A stretch of DNA of 64,000 nucleotides from Bacteroidales bacterium (GTDB lineage Bacteria; Bacteroidota; Bacteroidia; Bacteroidales; ML635J-15). The position numbers and the translations under genes were made by a program. The stretch covers positions 23,296 to 87,295 of the forward strand of contig JAFGVU010000204.1 in NCBI GenBank assembly GCA_016937855.1, read 5' to 3'. Positions 55,667 through 64,000 of the stretch are shown in pieces. Within the stretch, counting starts at the first letter, position 1. Each line of letters opens with the position of its first letter. Below the pieces are notes generated by a model. That model worked only from the letters and a program-made list of their open reading frames with translations, did not search any database and was not told the origin of the DNA.

Positions 55667-58600
55667 CTATTTATCGGTTTTGACAAGCTTAATTGGATCT
55701 ATCAACCTACTATTATTAATTTCGAGATCGATATAATAAACCCCTGAACTTAAACTTTCAACATCCATACGAATCAAACTTCCTCCATTGTTCTCATGTA
55801 AAACAACTCTTCCAGACATATCATAAATTGTAACACTATTTATGTTGCCCATATCTGATTTAATAAATACAAAATCTTTGGTAGGGTTGGGATACACGGC
55901 AAAATTAATTTCACTGTCATCAATTCCAATTTCAAGTAAAACATTTATATAAACAGTTGCTTCGGCGTTATTATAGTTAAGATTGTCGGTTGGAGTAAAA
56001 ACAACACTTAGCGGCTGGTTGTCAGCAACTTCTAAAACCACACCAAAATCCGGAGTATAAACAAAACTGCCAGGCACATCAGCTATTGCATTTAACTGTG
56101 TTGCGCTTAACTCTGTTCCGTAATAAATATCTGCAGGATTCTCCCATGTAATTACAGGTGTTGCTTTAAGAATTTCAAAATTATCAGAATTATAAATAAT
56201 GTTATAGTTCTCGCTTATACTTAAAGTTCCTAACAATATTTCGTAAAGCCCTGCATTCTCGCCAGATTCGCGTAATAATTCTCCTGAAAACTCATCGCCT
56301 GTCTCTAGTGTTCCCGTAAAGTTGTATTGAAATATATCAGGATCTGCTTCTCCATATATTTTATTTTGATCAGGCTCAGCATTAACAACAATTTCTTTAG
56401 CAATAATTTCAAAATCTGCTCCGACATAAGATACATCATAATTATTAGGCAAAACTAAACTTCCTTGAGAAATAGCATAAAAACCAACATTTTCGCCAAA
56501 ATCTCTTGAAAGAGCACCGGAATAAGTATCACCGGAAACAAGACCTCCAGTAATTGTAAATGTTAATTCGGGATCACTTTCACCATAAATCTTACTTTGC
56601 CCGGCATCTGCAGTAATAGTAACCGGTTTTGCGACAATATTAAAATCGTCCGGAACATAACTCAAGTCATAGTTTGAGCCTAAGCTAAGACTACCCATTT
56701 GAATCTGATACAATCCGACGTTTTCTCCGCTCTCTCTTGTTAATGCGCCTGTAAAATTATCTCCCGAGACTACTACGCCTGTAAATGTATATGCAAATTC
56801 AGCCGGATCACTATCTCCATAAACTTTTGATTGATTTGGATCGGCAGTTACAGTTATTGGTCTTTCGGTTATTTCAAAATCATCACTATTAAATGTAATG
56901 AAATAATTAGAGTTAATAAACAAGGTTCCTTGCACAATTGGATAATTTCCAACGTCTTCGCCATAATCCCTTATTAGTGCTCCGGTAAAGCTATCACCCG
57001 AAGCTAAAGTTCCGGTATAAGAATAAGTGTATTCTGCGGGGTTAGGTTCTCCGTAAACTTTTGTTTGATTTGGATCAACTGTTACGATAATGCTTTGAGG
57101 AACAATTTCAAAATCATCACCAAAAAAATGAATTATATAGTTGGAATTTAATTGCAAGGTTCCTTGGGTAATTGCATAAGATCCTACAACTTCGCCCGGC
57201 TCTCTTACTATCGAACCGATGAAACTGTCCCAAGGTGCGATATTTCCGCCGATTGTATATGTTAATTCGGGTTCTGGATCCCCGTATTCCTTATATTGAT
57301 CCGGGTCAACAGTTATCACAATATTCTTCACCTTTATTTCAAAATATACAGTGGTAGATTGTAAAGTAAGATTATAATTTGGACCTAAAGATAAAGAGCC
57401 CAAAGTTATTGGATAAAAACCTATATTTTCACCAGTAGTGCGTGACAAACTTCCACTAAAGTCATCCCCTGATACGGGCATACCAATTGTATAATATGAA
57501 AATTCTGGATCAATATCTCCATAATATTTATAGTGAAAGTTATGTGGGACAACTGTTATTGGCTTTGGAAAAATTTCAAACTCTTCGTCGATTAACGTTA
57601 AATTATAATTATCGCCTGCTGTAAGAGTTCCAATTGTAATATCATATAGCCCAACATCCTCGCCAAGCTCACGACTTAAAACTCCACTAAAACTATCCCC
57701 CGAAGCTAATGCCGGACTTGCAGAATAGGTAAAAATGGGATCAGAATTCCCATAAATCTTTGTCAAAGTCGGATTTGGAGTGATGTTAATTTGTTTTGCA
57801 ACGATTTCAAAATCATCACTTGTAAAGTCAATAATATAATTAGAATTTAAGTTCAAAGTATTTTGTTGAATTTCATAAAATCCGACATCTTCGCCTACGA
57901 CTCTACTTATTGATCCTGCAAAACTATCCCCATCAACTAATTCGGGAGTATAGGAATAAGTTAGACCAGGATCCATTGTTCCATATATTTTTGATTGGTT
58001 CGGATTAACTGTCACAAAAATAACACGTTCTGAGATTACAAAATCATCTTCAACAAAGGACATAATATAATTTGGTCCGGCAGATAATGTTCCAACTTCG
58101 ATTTCATAACTACCAAGAGTTTCTCCCGCTACCCTACTTAAAGTACCCAAAAAGCTATCACTACCAACAAGACTTCCATCTGTAATAGTAAATGTGAGCT
58201 CAGGGTCAACTTCGCCATACTCTTTTCCTTGTCCCGGATCAACAGTAACAGTAATAGGTTTTTGGTTTACAACTAAAGTTTGTGATAATTGAGGTGCAAT
58301 TTGATAAAGTTCATTCCCAGGTTGATCTGCATATATCTCGCAGGTCCCTTCACCCACAATTGTTATTGTGCTTCCATTAACTCCGCCACAAATTGCAACA
58401 CCTTCATCACTACTTGTAAATATCACATCTAATCCGGATGTTGCAGATGCAGAGACTAAAAAATCTTCATCACCATATGTTTTTGCTTCGATAACATTAA
58501 AATCGGTAATGTTTTGTGGAATCTTTTCACCAATTCCTGTTATAGTAAAATTATATGGATTCTCATCATTATCATTATTCGCGATACTTATTTCTGCTGT

Positions 58601-60205
58601 TCTTAATCCTGCAACAGAAGGAGTAAAAACTACAGTAAATGTAGTTGCCGTAAGTGGAGGAAGCAAAGTTGATATTCCGGTTTGATTAATTACAAAGTCA
58701 GCTGCATCTAACCCTGATAGTTCAATTACTGGGGAACCATCTAAAAATAAATTATCCACACCTGTATTCTCTATTGTAAATACAAGCTCTGTACTACTAT
58801 TACCTAACTGTACGCTACCGAAATCGTATGTTCCACCATCGTCAATTTGATTCGCCTCCTGATATACGTTAATTTCGCGACAATTTTCAAAAATATATGC
58901 TGCACCTGACAGGTCTAGAGGATCAAGTCCATCAGCATCATCAAATTCATACATAGCTCCAACAATCATTAAAGTATCACTAATTGATACATCATATCCA
59001 AAATAATCGGCTGCAGAACGTTGTGAAGAAATTATTTTTTGTTCCTGCACCCATGATCCATCAAACTTATACATATATACCGCTCCGGCTTGTAGTAAAG
59101 AATCTGCTTCAAACAAATCAAAAGCTTCAAAATTAGCTCCAACAACTATGCTTTGATTATCAATTGCAACAGAATGTCCAAATCTTGCATTCACATGCCT
59201 TGTAGAAGCTACAAGTTTTTGTTCAAACACAGCAGCAGACCCCGAAACACTAGAAAACACATAAGCAGACCCGGAGTTCAATAATGTCTGTGAATCTGTT
59301 GCATCCTCATCCTCTTTATATGCTCCCACAACAATATTGGAGTCATGAATTGCAACATCATAGCCAAAATAATCGTCAACAGCCCTAACCGGAGCAACAA
59401 TTTTCGAGGTTTGAGTCCAAGATACCCCATTGTCGTAAAACACATAAGCTGCACCTGCAGATGTCACAGTATTTAATCCATTTTCATCTTCAGAATTATT
59501 ATAAGCACCAACAACTATTTGTGGATAATGTATATCTACAGAATAACCAAAATAATCTTGTTCACTAAAGTCAGAAGCACCAATTTTTTGTATTTGAGTC
59601 CACGTTCCTGCAATATCCTTAAATATATATGCAGACCCTGCATCTAATAATCCGCCTGCATCTTCATTATGTGCACCAACTACAATATAATCGCCGTCAA
59701 TTGCAACAGAAACACCAAAATAATCATCAATCTGTCTGTCTGAAGCTACAAGTTTTTGTATCTGAGTCCAAGTACCGGAAATATATTGAAAAATGTAAAC
59801 TGCTCCGGCATTTTCTTTATAACTACCACTAAGCTCATCGGTATTACTACTCCAAGCCCCGACAACAACAATGTCCCCATAAATCGCAACAGAATTGCCA
59901 AAATAATCTTCTGCCGACCTATCGGCGGCAACTATTTTTTGAAACTCCACCCACCTTGTTCCATTATAAAAAAACACATATGCAGAACCAGCATTTGTTG
60001 CTGTGGCAACACCTAAAGCATTTTCATCCTCTTGCCATGCCCCAACAACAGCCCAATTCCCTTCAATTGCAACTGACCTACCAAAATTATCTAACTCTTC
60101 GCGATCAGATGCACATACTTTTAATATTTCGTCCCAATTTTGAGAGTAACCACCAAAAGAAAACAAGAAAAACAATGATACCAATAAAAGATGTGTAGAT
60201 TTCAT
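55667..60205 (-). CDS. Giant T9SS surface protein with FG-GAP propeller and MBG repeats
   Basis: Protein of 1,513 residues from the ATG at 60205, signal peptide MKSTHLLLVSLFFLFSFGGY (cleavage near YSQ). Seven FG-GAP-type blades come first (about 25-410; each holds a DYFGxSVAI-like motif and an IVVGA strand), enough for one seven-bladed propeller. A choice-of-anchor/HYDIN-like beta domain follows (about 420-540), then nine consecutive MBG repeats, each about 75-80 residues and opening with a pattern like TVDPNQTKVYGEPNP (about 640-1330). A further Ig-like domain precedes the type A T9SS sorting domain (FAVYPNPTKDFVFIKSDMG ... GVYYIDLEI). It is probably an adhesin. An in-frame start at 60325 would add a long non-signal tail and is rejected. 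Confidence 0.9.
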   Translation of the reverse strand: MKSTHLLLVSLFFLFSFGGYSQNWDEILKVCASDREELDNFGRSVAIEGNWAVVGAWQEDENALGVATATNAGSAYVFFYNGTRWVEFQKIVAADRSAEDYFGNSVAIYGDIVVVGAWSSNTDELSGSYKENAGAVYIFQYISGTWTQIQKLVASDRQIDDYFGVSVAIDGDYIVVGAHNEDAGGLLDAGSAYIFKDIAGTWTQIQKIGASDFSEQDYFGYSVDIHYPQIVVGAYNNSEDENGLNTVTSAGAAYVFYDNGVSWTQTSKIVAPVRAVDDYFGYDVAIHDSNIVVGAYKEDEDATDSQTLLNSGSAYVFSSVSGSAAVFEQKLVASTRHVNARFGHSVAIDNQSIVVGANFEAFDLFEADSLLQAGAVYMYKFDGSWVQEQKIISSQRSAADYFGYDVSISDTLMIVGAMYEFDDADGLDPLDLSGAAYIFENCREINVYQEANQIDDGGTYDFGSVQLGNSSTELVFTIENTGVDNLFLDGSPVIELSGLDAADFVINQTGISTLLPPLTATTFTVVFTPSVAGLRTAEISIANNDNDENPYNFTITGIGEKIPQNITDFNVIEAKTYGDEDFLVSASATSGLDVIFTSSDEGVAICGGVNGSTITIVGEGTCEIYADQPGNELYQIAPQLSQTLVVNQKPITVTVDPGQGKEYGEVDPELTFTITDGSLVGSDSFLGTLSRVAGETLGSYEIEVGTLSAGPNYIMSFVEDDFVISERVIFVTVNPNQSKIYGTMDPGLTYSYTPELVDGDSFAGSISRVVGEDVGFYEIQQNTLNLNSNYIIDFTSDDFEIVAKQINITPNPTLTKIYGNSDPIFTYSASPALASGDSFSGVLSRELGEDVGLYDITIGTLTAGDNYNLTLIDEEFEIFPKPITVVPHNFHYKYYGDIDPEFSYYTIGMPVSGDDFSGSLSRTTGENIGFYPITLGSLSLGPNYNLTLQSTTVYFEIKVKNIVITVDPDQYKEYGDPEPELTYTIGGNIAPWDSFIGSIVREPGEVVGSYAITQGTLQLNSNYIIHFFGDDFEIVPQSIIVTVDPNQTKVYGEPNPAEYTYSYTGTLASGDSFTGALIRDYGEDVGNYPIVQGTLFINSNYFITFNSDDFEITERPITVTADPNQSKVYGDSDPAEFAYTFTGVVVSGDNFTGALTRESGENVGLYQIQMGSLSLGSNYDLSYVPDDFNIVAKPVTITADAGQSKIYGESDPELTFTITGGLVSGDTYSGALSRDFGENVGFYAISQGSLVLPNNYDVSYVGADFEIIAKEIVVNAEPDQNKIYGEADPDIFQYNFTGTLETGDEFSGELLRESGENAGLYEILLGTLSISENYNIIYNSDNFEILKATPVITWENPADIYYGTELSATQLNAIADVPGSFVYTPDFGVVLEVADNQPLSVVFTPTDNLNYNNAEATVYINVLLEIGIDDSEINFAVYPNPTKDFVFIKSDMGNINSVTIYDMSGRVVLHENNGGSLIRMDVESLSSGVYYIDLEINNSRLIDPIKLVKTDK

Positions 60206-60265
60206 AATGTTAAAATTTAAATAACAAAGCTTAGATTTATGTGTATAACAAAAAATACATATCCA

Positions 60266-60273
60266 CAAATATA
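60266..60273 (-). promoter_or_regulatory. -7 element of the MBG-repeat gene
   Basis: TATATTTG on the minus strand lies 60 bases before the ATG at 60205. No good TTTG lies upstream at normal spacing (a TTTCG is found at 17 nt). Confidence 0.35.
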
Positions 60274-60426
60274 AGATTTTTTCTACATATCGAAATATAT
60301 CCAACAAAAAAACGACACAAAACATCTACACATATTATCCAAATATACTTTTACTTACCAAATCCTCGCTTACAGTTTTTCTGATTTCGATGGCTTAAGG
60401 TATTCTCAGCTTCACTATTTTTATCT

Positions 60427-60434
60427 TATCTTTG
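60427..60434 (+). promoter_or_regulatory. -7 element of miaB
   Basis: TATCTTTG matches TAnnTTTG and lies 17 bases before the ATG at 60452. The -33 half is not recognisable. Confidence 0.45.
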
Positions 60435-60451
60435 CACTTTAAAAAAATGAT

Positions 60452-61777
60452 ATGAATCAAAAAGTTTATATTGAGACCTACGGTTGTCAAATGAATGTTG
60501 CCGACTCCGAAACTGTTGCCGCTATAATGCAATCGAAAGACTTTTTTCCGGTTGTTTCTATTTCCGAAGCCGATGTTATAATCTTAAACACCTGCTCGGT
60601 TAGAGATAATGCAGAACAAAAAATATGGAATCGTCTCGACTTTCTTAAAGGTTTAAAACGTAGAAAAAAAAATCTTAAAGTTGGAATTATAGGATGTATG
60701 GCACAACGAGTTGCCGATAAGTTGTTGGAACATGAAGCGGTCGATTTTGTTGCAGGTCCTGACGCATATCGATCATTACCTGAATTGGTAAGTGAATCTG
60801 ATATAGATCTTACTCATATAAATACTGATTTTAATACAAATGAGACATACTCAGGAATAGTTCAGTATAAATATGACGAAAATGCAATTTCAGGATTTGT
60901 TCCAATAACTCGTGGTTGTAATAACTTCTGTTCATATTGCATTGTCCCCTACACTCGTGGAAGAGAACGTAGCAGCTCATATGTGGATATTATTAACGAA
61001 GTAACCGACCTGAGAGATAAAAATTATAAAGAGATTACTCTTTTAGGACAAAATGTAAATTCTTATTTTTTCGAAGACGTTAAGCAATCCGTTGATTTCC
61101 CAAAATTGATAAAAATGGTTGCCGAAGCTGCTCCGGATATGCGTATCAGATTCACAACTTCGCACCCTAAAGACATTTCTAATGAACTAATTGATGCTAT
61201 TGCCTCATACGAAAACATCTGCAACCATATTCATCTACCCGTACAATCAGGAAGTAATAAAGTATTAAACCTGATGAATCGTAAATATACACGAGAGTGG
61301 TATCTTGAAAGAATTGAAAAAATCAAATCTACAATTCCAAATTGTGGTTTGTCGTCTGATATCTTTTGCGGTTTTTCGGGTGAAACCGAAATTGAGTTTC
61401 AAGAAACCCTCGATTTGATGAATATTGTTAAGTATGACTCCGCATTTTTGTTTAAGTATTCGGTACGTCCCGGAACAGCAGCTTCAAAGAACTTAACTGA
61501 CGATGTGCCCGAATCCGAAAAAGTTGCACGTTTAAATCGATTGATAAATCTCCAAAATCAAATTTCACTCAAAAAAAACAAAGCAGATATTGGTAAAAAC
61601 TACCAAGTGTTAGTAGAAGGTTTTTCAAAACGTTCAAAAGAGTATTTATTTGGTCGCACCCAACAAAACAAAGTGGTTGTGTTTCCGGCAGAAAATGTAA
61701 AACGTGGCAATTTTATTAATGTCAAAATAACTGATGCAAGCTCTGCTACACTTAAAGGAATTATTATAAATAATTGA
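60452..61777 (+). CDS. miaB: tRNA-2-methylthio-N6-dimethylallyladenosine synthase
   Basis: Radical-SAM enzyme of 441 residues that adds a methylthio group to i6A37 of tRNAs reading UNN codons. The N-terminal UPF0004 domain holds the auxiliary-cluster cysteines (C12 in ETYGCQMN, NTCSVRDNAEQK, GIIGCMAQRV). The radical-SAM cluster is CNNFCSYC (C156, C160, C163) followed by IVPYTRGRERS, and a TRAM domain ends the protein. Motifs favour MiaB over MtaB or RimO. The next gene starts 4 bases after the stop. Confidence 0.96.
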   Translation: MNQKVYIETYGCQMNVADSETVAAIMQSKDFFPVVSISEADVIILNTCSVRDNAEQKIWNRLDFLKGLKRRKKNLKVGIIGCMAQRVADKLLEHEAVDFVAGPDAYRSLPELVSESDIDLTHINTDFNTNETYSGIVQYKYDENAISGFVPITRGCNNFCSYCIVPYTRGRERSSSYVDIINEVTDLRDKNYKEITLLGQNVNSYFFEDVKQSVDFPKLIKMVAEAAPDMRIRFTTSHPKDISNELIDAIASYENICNHIHLPVQSGSNKVLNLMNRKYTREWYLERIEKIKSTIPNCGLSSDIFCGFSGETEIEFQETLDLMNIVKYDSAFLFKYSVRPGTAASKNLTDDVPESEKVARLNRLINLQNQISLKKNKADIGKNYQVLVEGFSKRSKEYLFGRTQQNKVVVFPAENVKRGNFINVKITDASSATLKGIIINN

Positions 61778-61781
61778 TATT

Positions 61782-62126
61782 ATGAGTAAAATAGAAGAAT
61801 TTAGACAATATCGTTCCCAGATGAACGAAAAACTTTTGGCAAAAGATAATAAAATAATCAAAAGATTATACAGCCTCGACACTATCACTTATCAGGACTC
61901 TGCTCTCGATTCAAAAACAAAAGAGATGCTCGGACTCGTTGCTTCGATGGTTTTACGTTGCGACGATTGCATAAAATATCACCTCGAAACATGTTATAAA
62001 CTTGGCCTAAGCACCGACGAGATGATGGATATTTTTGGCGTTGCTAATGTAGTTGGAGGAACTATTGTGATTCCTCATACACGCAGAGCTCTTGAATATT
62101 GGGAAATGCTAATTAGCACAGAATAA
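61782..62126 (+). CDS. Carboxymuconolactone decarboxylase/AhpD-like protein
   Basis: All-helical protein of 114 residues. The motif VASMVLRCDDCIKYHLETCY contains the CxxC and downstream His of AhpD-like peroxidatic proteins, and DEMMDIFGVANVVGGTIVIP completes the family pattern. Family members reduce peroxides or serve as alkylhydroperoxidase partners; true decarboxylase activity is unlikely. It starts 4 bases after miaB, which indicates co-transcription and translational coupling. Confidence 0.88.
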   Translation: MSKIEEFRQYRSQMNEKLLAKDNKIIKRLYSLDTITYQDSALDSKTKEMLGLVASMVLRCDDCIKYHLETCYKLGLSTDEMMDIFGVANVVGGTIVIPHTRRALEYWEMLISTE

Positions 62127-62298
62127 AAGTTTTCTCTCTCATAAAAAAAAACACTATTTTCTACACTAAAATTCATGTTTTGGCGTTTATAATTAAAGGC
62201 ATTTATGAAATAGTCATTTAAATTGTATCAAATGAATAAATTTTTACTGTAAAGCGCACATTATTTCTTATAGTTTATTCATCTAAAAATTTAATGAC

Positions 62299-62988
62299 AT
62301 GAAAACAAAAAAATCACCAAAAGCCGACCTCGAAAAAAAACGTGGATTATTTCTTGAAATTGGATTAGTAATTGCTCTAGCAATTTGTTTTGCCGCATTT
62401 GAGTGGTCAACCGAGGAAGTTAAAATGACTACCCTAGGTAAATCCTCAAATGAAACTATAATTGAGCAAGACATTATTTCGACAGACCCTGATGACCCGG
62501 AAAAATATGAAGAACCAGAGCCAGAGCCAATTGAAGTTATTGAGATCTTTGACGTTAAGGATGACAACGAGAATGTAGATAGAGTAATTTTCGATAGTGA
62601 AGTAAAAGATAATAATCCACCGACAATTATTGTGGTTAAAGATGACATTATTCCGGAAACTGCTACCGATCCTGTACCATGGTTTGATGTAGAAAAAAAA
62701 CCTATTTTTCCGGGTGGAGATGCCGCTCTTTTAAAATTTATTAACGAAAACACCAAGTATCCTAAGGTTCCTAAAGAGCTTGGCATAGATGGAACTGTTA
62801 CCGTAAAATTTGTTATTGATAAAACCGGCAAAGTAATAAATGCTGAAATTGCTAAAGGAGTTGATCCTTATCTAGATGCCGAAGCACTAAGAGTTGTTTC
62901 TCTGATACCAAAATGGGAGCCCGGCAAACAAAGAGATATTCCTGTTCCGGTTACATTTTACTTACCTATTAAGTTTATTTTAATGTAA
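62299..62988 (+). CDS. TonB-family energy transducer
   Basis: Inner-membrane anchored periplasmic protein of 229 residues. One transmembrane segment near the N-terminus (FLEIGLVIALAICFAAFEW) is followed by an acidic, proline-containing linker (DPDDPEKYEEPEPEPIEV). The C-terminal TonB domain is complete (LLKFINENTKYPKVPKELG, GTVTVKFVIDKTGKVINAEI, GVDPYLDAEALRVVSLIPKW). It transmits proton-motive force from ExbBD to outer-membrane receptors; exbB and exbD are not in the window. The 3' end overlaps the convergent EamA gene by 9 bases. Confidence 0.93.
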   Translation: MKTKKSPKADLEKKRGLFLEIGLVIALAICFAAFEWSTEEVKMTTLGKSSNETIIEQDIISTDPDDPEKYEEPEPEPIEVIEIFDVKDDNENVDRVIFDSEVKDNNPPTIIVVKDDIIPETATDPVPWFDVEKKPIFPGGDAALLKFINENTKYPKVPKELGIDGTVTVKFVIDKTGKVINAEIAKGVDPYLDAEALRVVSLIPKWEPGKQRDIPVPVTFYLPIKFILM

Positions 62989-63903
62989 AAAGAACAAACC
63001 AACACCGATAACGGAGATTACTGCACCAATAATTTCGAGAGGTTTAATCTTTTCTTTAAAAAACCACATCGATGGAAGAATAATTATAACCGGAGCAAGA
63101 GAAGAAAGTGTTGCAGCAATACCCGTTTCGGTGTATTTTACCGCAATTAAGCTAAAAGACACCCCTAAAAATGGTCCAGCAAATGAACCCAAAGTAATCA
63201 TTTTTACCGCCGAAACATTTTTTAAGCCATTAAGAGTTTTCTTCCATAGTTTTGCAAAGGATAAAATAATAGTAAATCCAACTATCCCTGCAATTATTCT
63301 AATTTGAGTTGCAGCAAATGCATCGTAATCGCCCATACCTTTTTTGCTTAAGACTAGCCCTCCTGCCTGTCCGCAAGCACCACCAAAAGCTAGCAAAAAT
63401 CCTAATAATGCAACTGATGGTTTTCTTTTAAAAAGCTTCACTTTCTCCTTTGATTTGTCTTTTTTCTCAGGTTTTTTCCATAAAACTAAAACTATTCCCA
63501 AAATAGTAATAAGCATTGCTACAAATTGAATAGCTGTAAGAGTTTCTCCAAGAATCATCCAACCAAAAAATGCAGTAATTGGAGGCACCAAAGACATAAC
63601 TAACATAGACACTCGTGCCCCAACCACTACATAAGCCCTAAATAATAAAATATCACCTATAACAAATCCTACTAAACCCGAAATACTAAGCCAAATCCAC
63701 ATATTTGCAGTAGCATCTGTTGCAAAAAACAACCCTCTAGTAAAGTAGGAATAAATTGTTATAAATATAAGAGCAAATATCAATCGAATAAAATTCAGAG
63801 GCACCGACCCAATTTTTTTGCCGGCCGACTCAAAAGACATTGCACTAACAGTCCACATAAAGGACGTGGCAACAGCAAATATTTCTCCTATATAATTGGT
63901 CAT
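62980..63903 (-). CDS. EamA/DMT-family permease
   Basis: Inner-membrane protein of 307 residues with ten predicted helices arranged as two EamA repeats (about 5-135 and 165-305). Typical segments are FIRLIFALIFITIYSYFTRG, LVPPITAFFGWMILGETLTA and LAPVIIILPSMWFFKEKIKP. Members of this family export small metabolites, but the substrate cannot be deduced. The repeats are joined by a basic linker (KKPEKKDKSKEKVKLFKRKP). It is convergent with the TonB gene. Confidence 0.92.
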   Translation of the reverse strand: MTNYIGEIFAVATSFMWTVSAMSFESAGKKIGSVPLNFIRLIFALIFITIYSYFTRGLFFATDATANMWIWLSISGLVGFVIGDILLFRAYVVVGARVSMLVMSLVPPITAFFGWMILGETLTAIQFVAMLITILGIVLVLWKKPEKKDKSKEKVKLFKRKPSVALLGFLLAFGGACGQAGGLVLSKKGMGDYDAFAATQIRIIAGIVGFTIILSFAKLWKKTLNGLKNVSAVKMITLGSFAGPFLGVSFSLIAVKYTETGIAATLSSLAPVIIILPSMWFFKEKIKPLEIIGAVISVIGVGLFFLH

Positions 63904-63942
63904 AATTAATTTAATGAATGCCCGTATATTTACCTAAATGAT

Positions 63943-63950
63943 TATCTTTG
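63943..63950 (+). promoter_or_regulatory. -7 element of the right-edge gene
   Basis: TATCTTTG lies 18 bases before the ATG at 63969, the same layout as for miaB. The -33 half is unclear. Confidence 0.4.
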
Positions 63951-63968
63951 CACAAAAATTAGATAAAA

Positions 63969-64000
63969 ATGTCATTAATAAGTTTTATAGAAGAGTTTCC
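63969..64000 (+). CDS. Start of a gene cut by the window edge
   Basis: An ATG at 63969 begins MSLISFIEEF and remains open to the end of the window. Only ten codons are visible, so no function can be given. A TAnnTTTG element at the right distance supports a real start. Confidence 0.45.
   Translation, partial: MSLISFIEEF

Noticed and set aside
55950..58250. Regularly spaced similar DNA segments that could suggest a CRISPR or satellite array
   Set aside because: Period and content correspond to the in-frame MBG protein repeats of about 75-80 residues, and the copies diverge at DNA level.

Overview
The window is A+T-rich chromosome of a Bacteroidota bacterium, probably Bacteroidales/Marinilabiliales-like, although the exact order cannot be fixed from sequence alone. 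The evidence is threefold. Several secreted proteins end in type IX secretion (T9SS) sorting domains. Promoters fit the Bacteroidota pattern TTTG-N19/21-TAnnTTTG, and Shine-Dalgarno sites are nearly absent. The gene order rpsU-xerC-hpf-tRNAs-tuf-tRNA(Trp)-secE-nusG-rplKAJL-rpoBC is typical of the phylum. Most of the window is core genome. I see no prophage, transposase, CRISPR array or obvious foreign island.

Layout. 1-1686 (-): the first 562 codons of a large Ig-repeat surface protein that runs off the left edge. 2123-7110 (+): dnaE, trxA, sufE and a DUF59/SufT-like gene. 7352-13310 (-): two T9SS cargo genes. The larger is a glycosidase-like/beta-helix protein whose signal peptide is separated from the body by a frameshifting G9 tract, so it is a candidate phase-variable gene. 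13459-16161 (-): trigger factor, tRNA-Leu and an OmpA-type lipoprotein; the two protein genes end in nearly identical terminators. 16300-20941 (+): dxs and a PorE-like outer-membrane protein. 21021-23538 (-): dnaG and a small lipoprotein. 23614-38362 (-): a long information-processing block running rpsU, xerC, hpf, four tRNAs, tuf, tRNA-Trp, secE, nusG, rplK, rplA, rplJ, rplL, rpoB, rpoC and a DUF3467 gene. 38536-46514: phosphoglucosamine mutase, LD-carboxypeptidase, a small lipoprotein, a TPR protein, a CDF metal exporter, pgi and idi. 46494-50442 (-): a transglutaminase/thioredoxin-fold lipoprotein and a cation/proton antiporter. 50623-60205: surface proteins (an exported fibre with an S74 chaperone domain, a class 3 lipase, a GT-C-like membrane protein, and a 1,513-residue FG-GAP/MBG-repeat T9SS protein). 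60452-64000: miaB, an AhpD-like protein, TonB, an EamA transporter and the first codons of another gene.

Functional threads. The central block couples ribosome supply (S21, HPF, L11/L1/L10/L12, EF-Tu, tRNAs) with RNA polymerase and NusG. Several hairpins and terminators inside it probably set the relative dosage of tuf and rpoBC. dxs and idi serve the MEP isoprenoid route. Cell-surface functions (T9SS cargo, the PorE-like protein, OmpA, TonB) dominate the accessory part.

The most interesting signals are the G9 tract in the glycosidase-like gene, promoters nested in terminators (upstream of the tRNA-tuf unit and of the TPR gene), a 40-nt terminator module present twice with 38/40 identity, the exported S74 fibre, and several unexplained inverted-repeat blocks. 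I did not find a clear, wholly new multi-gene system.
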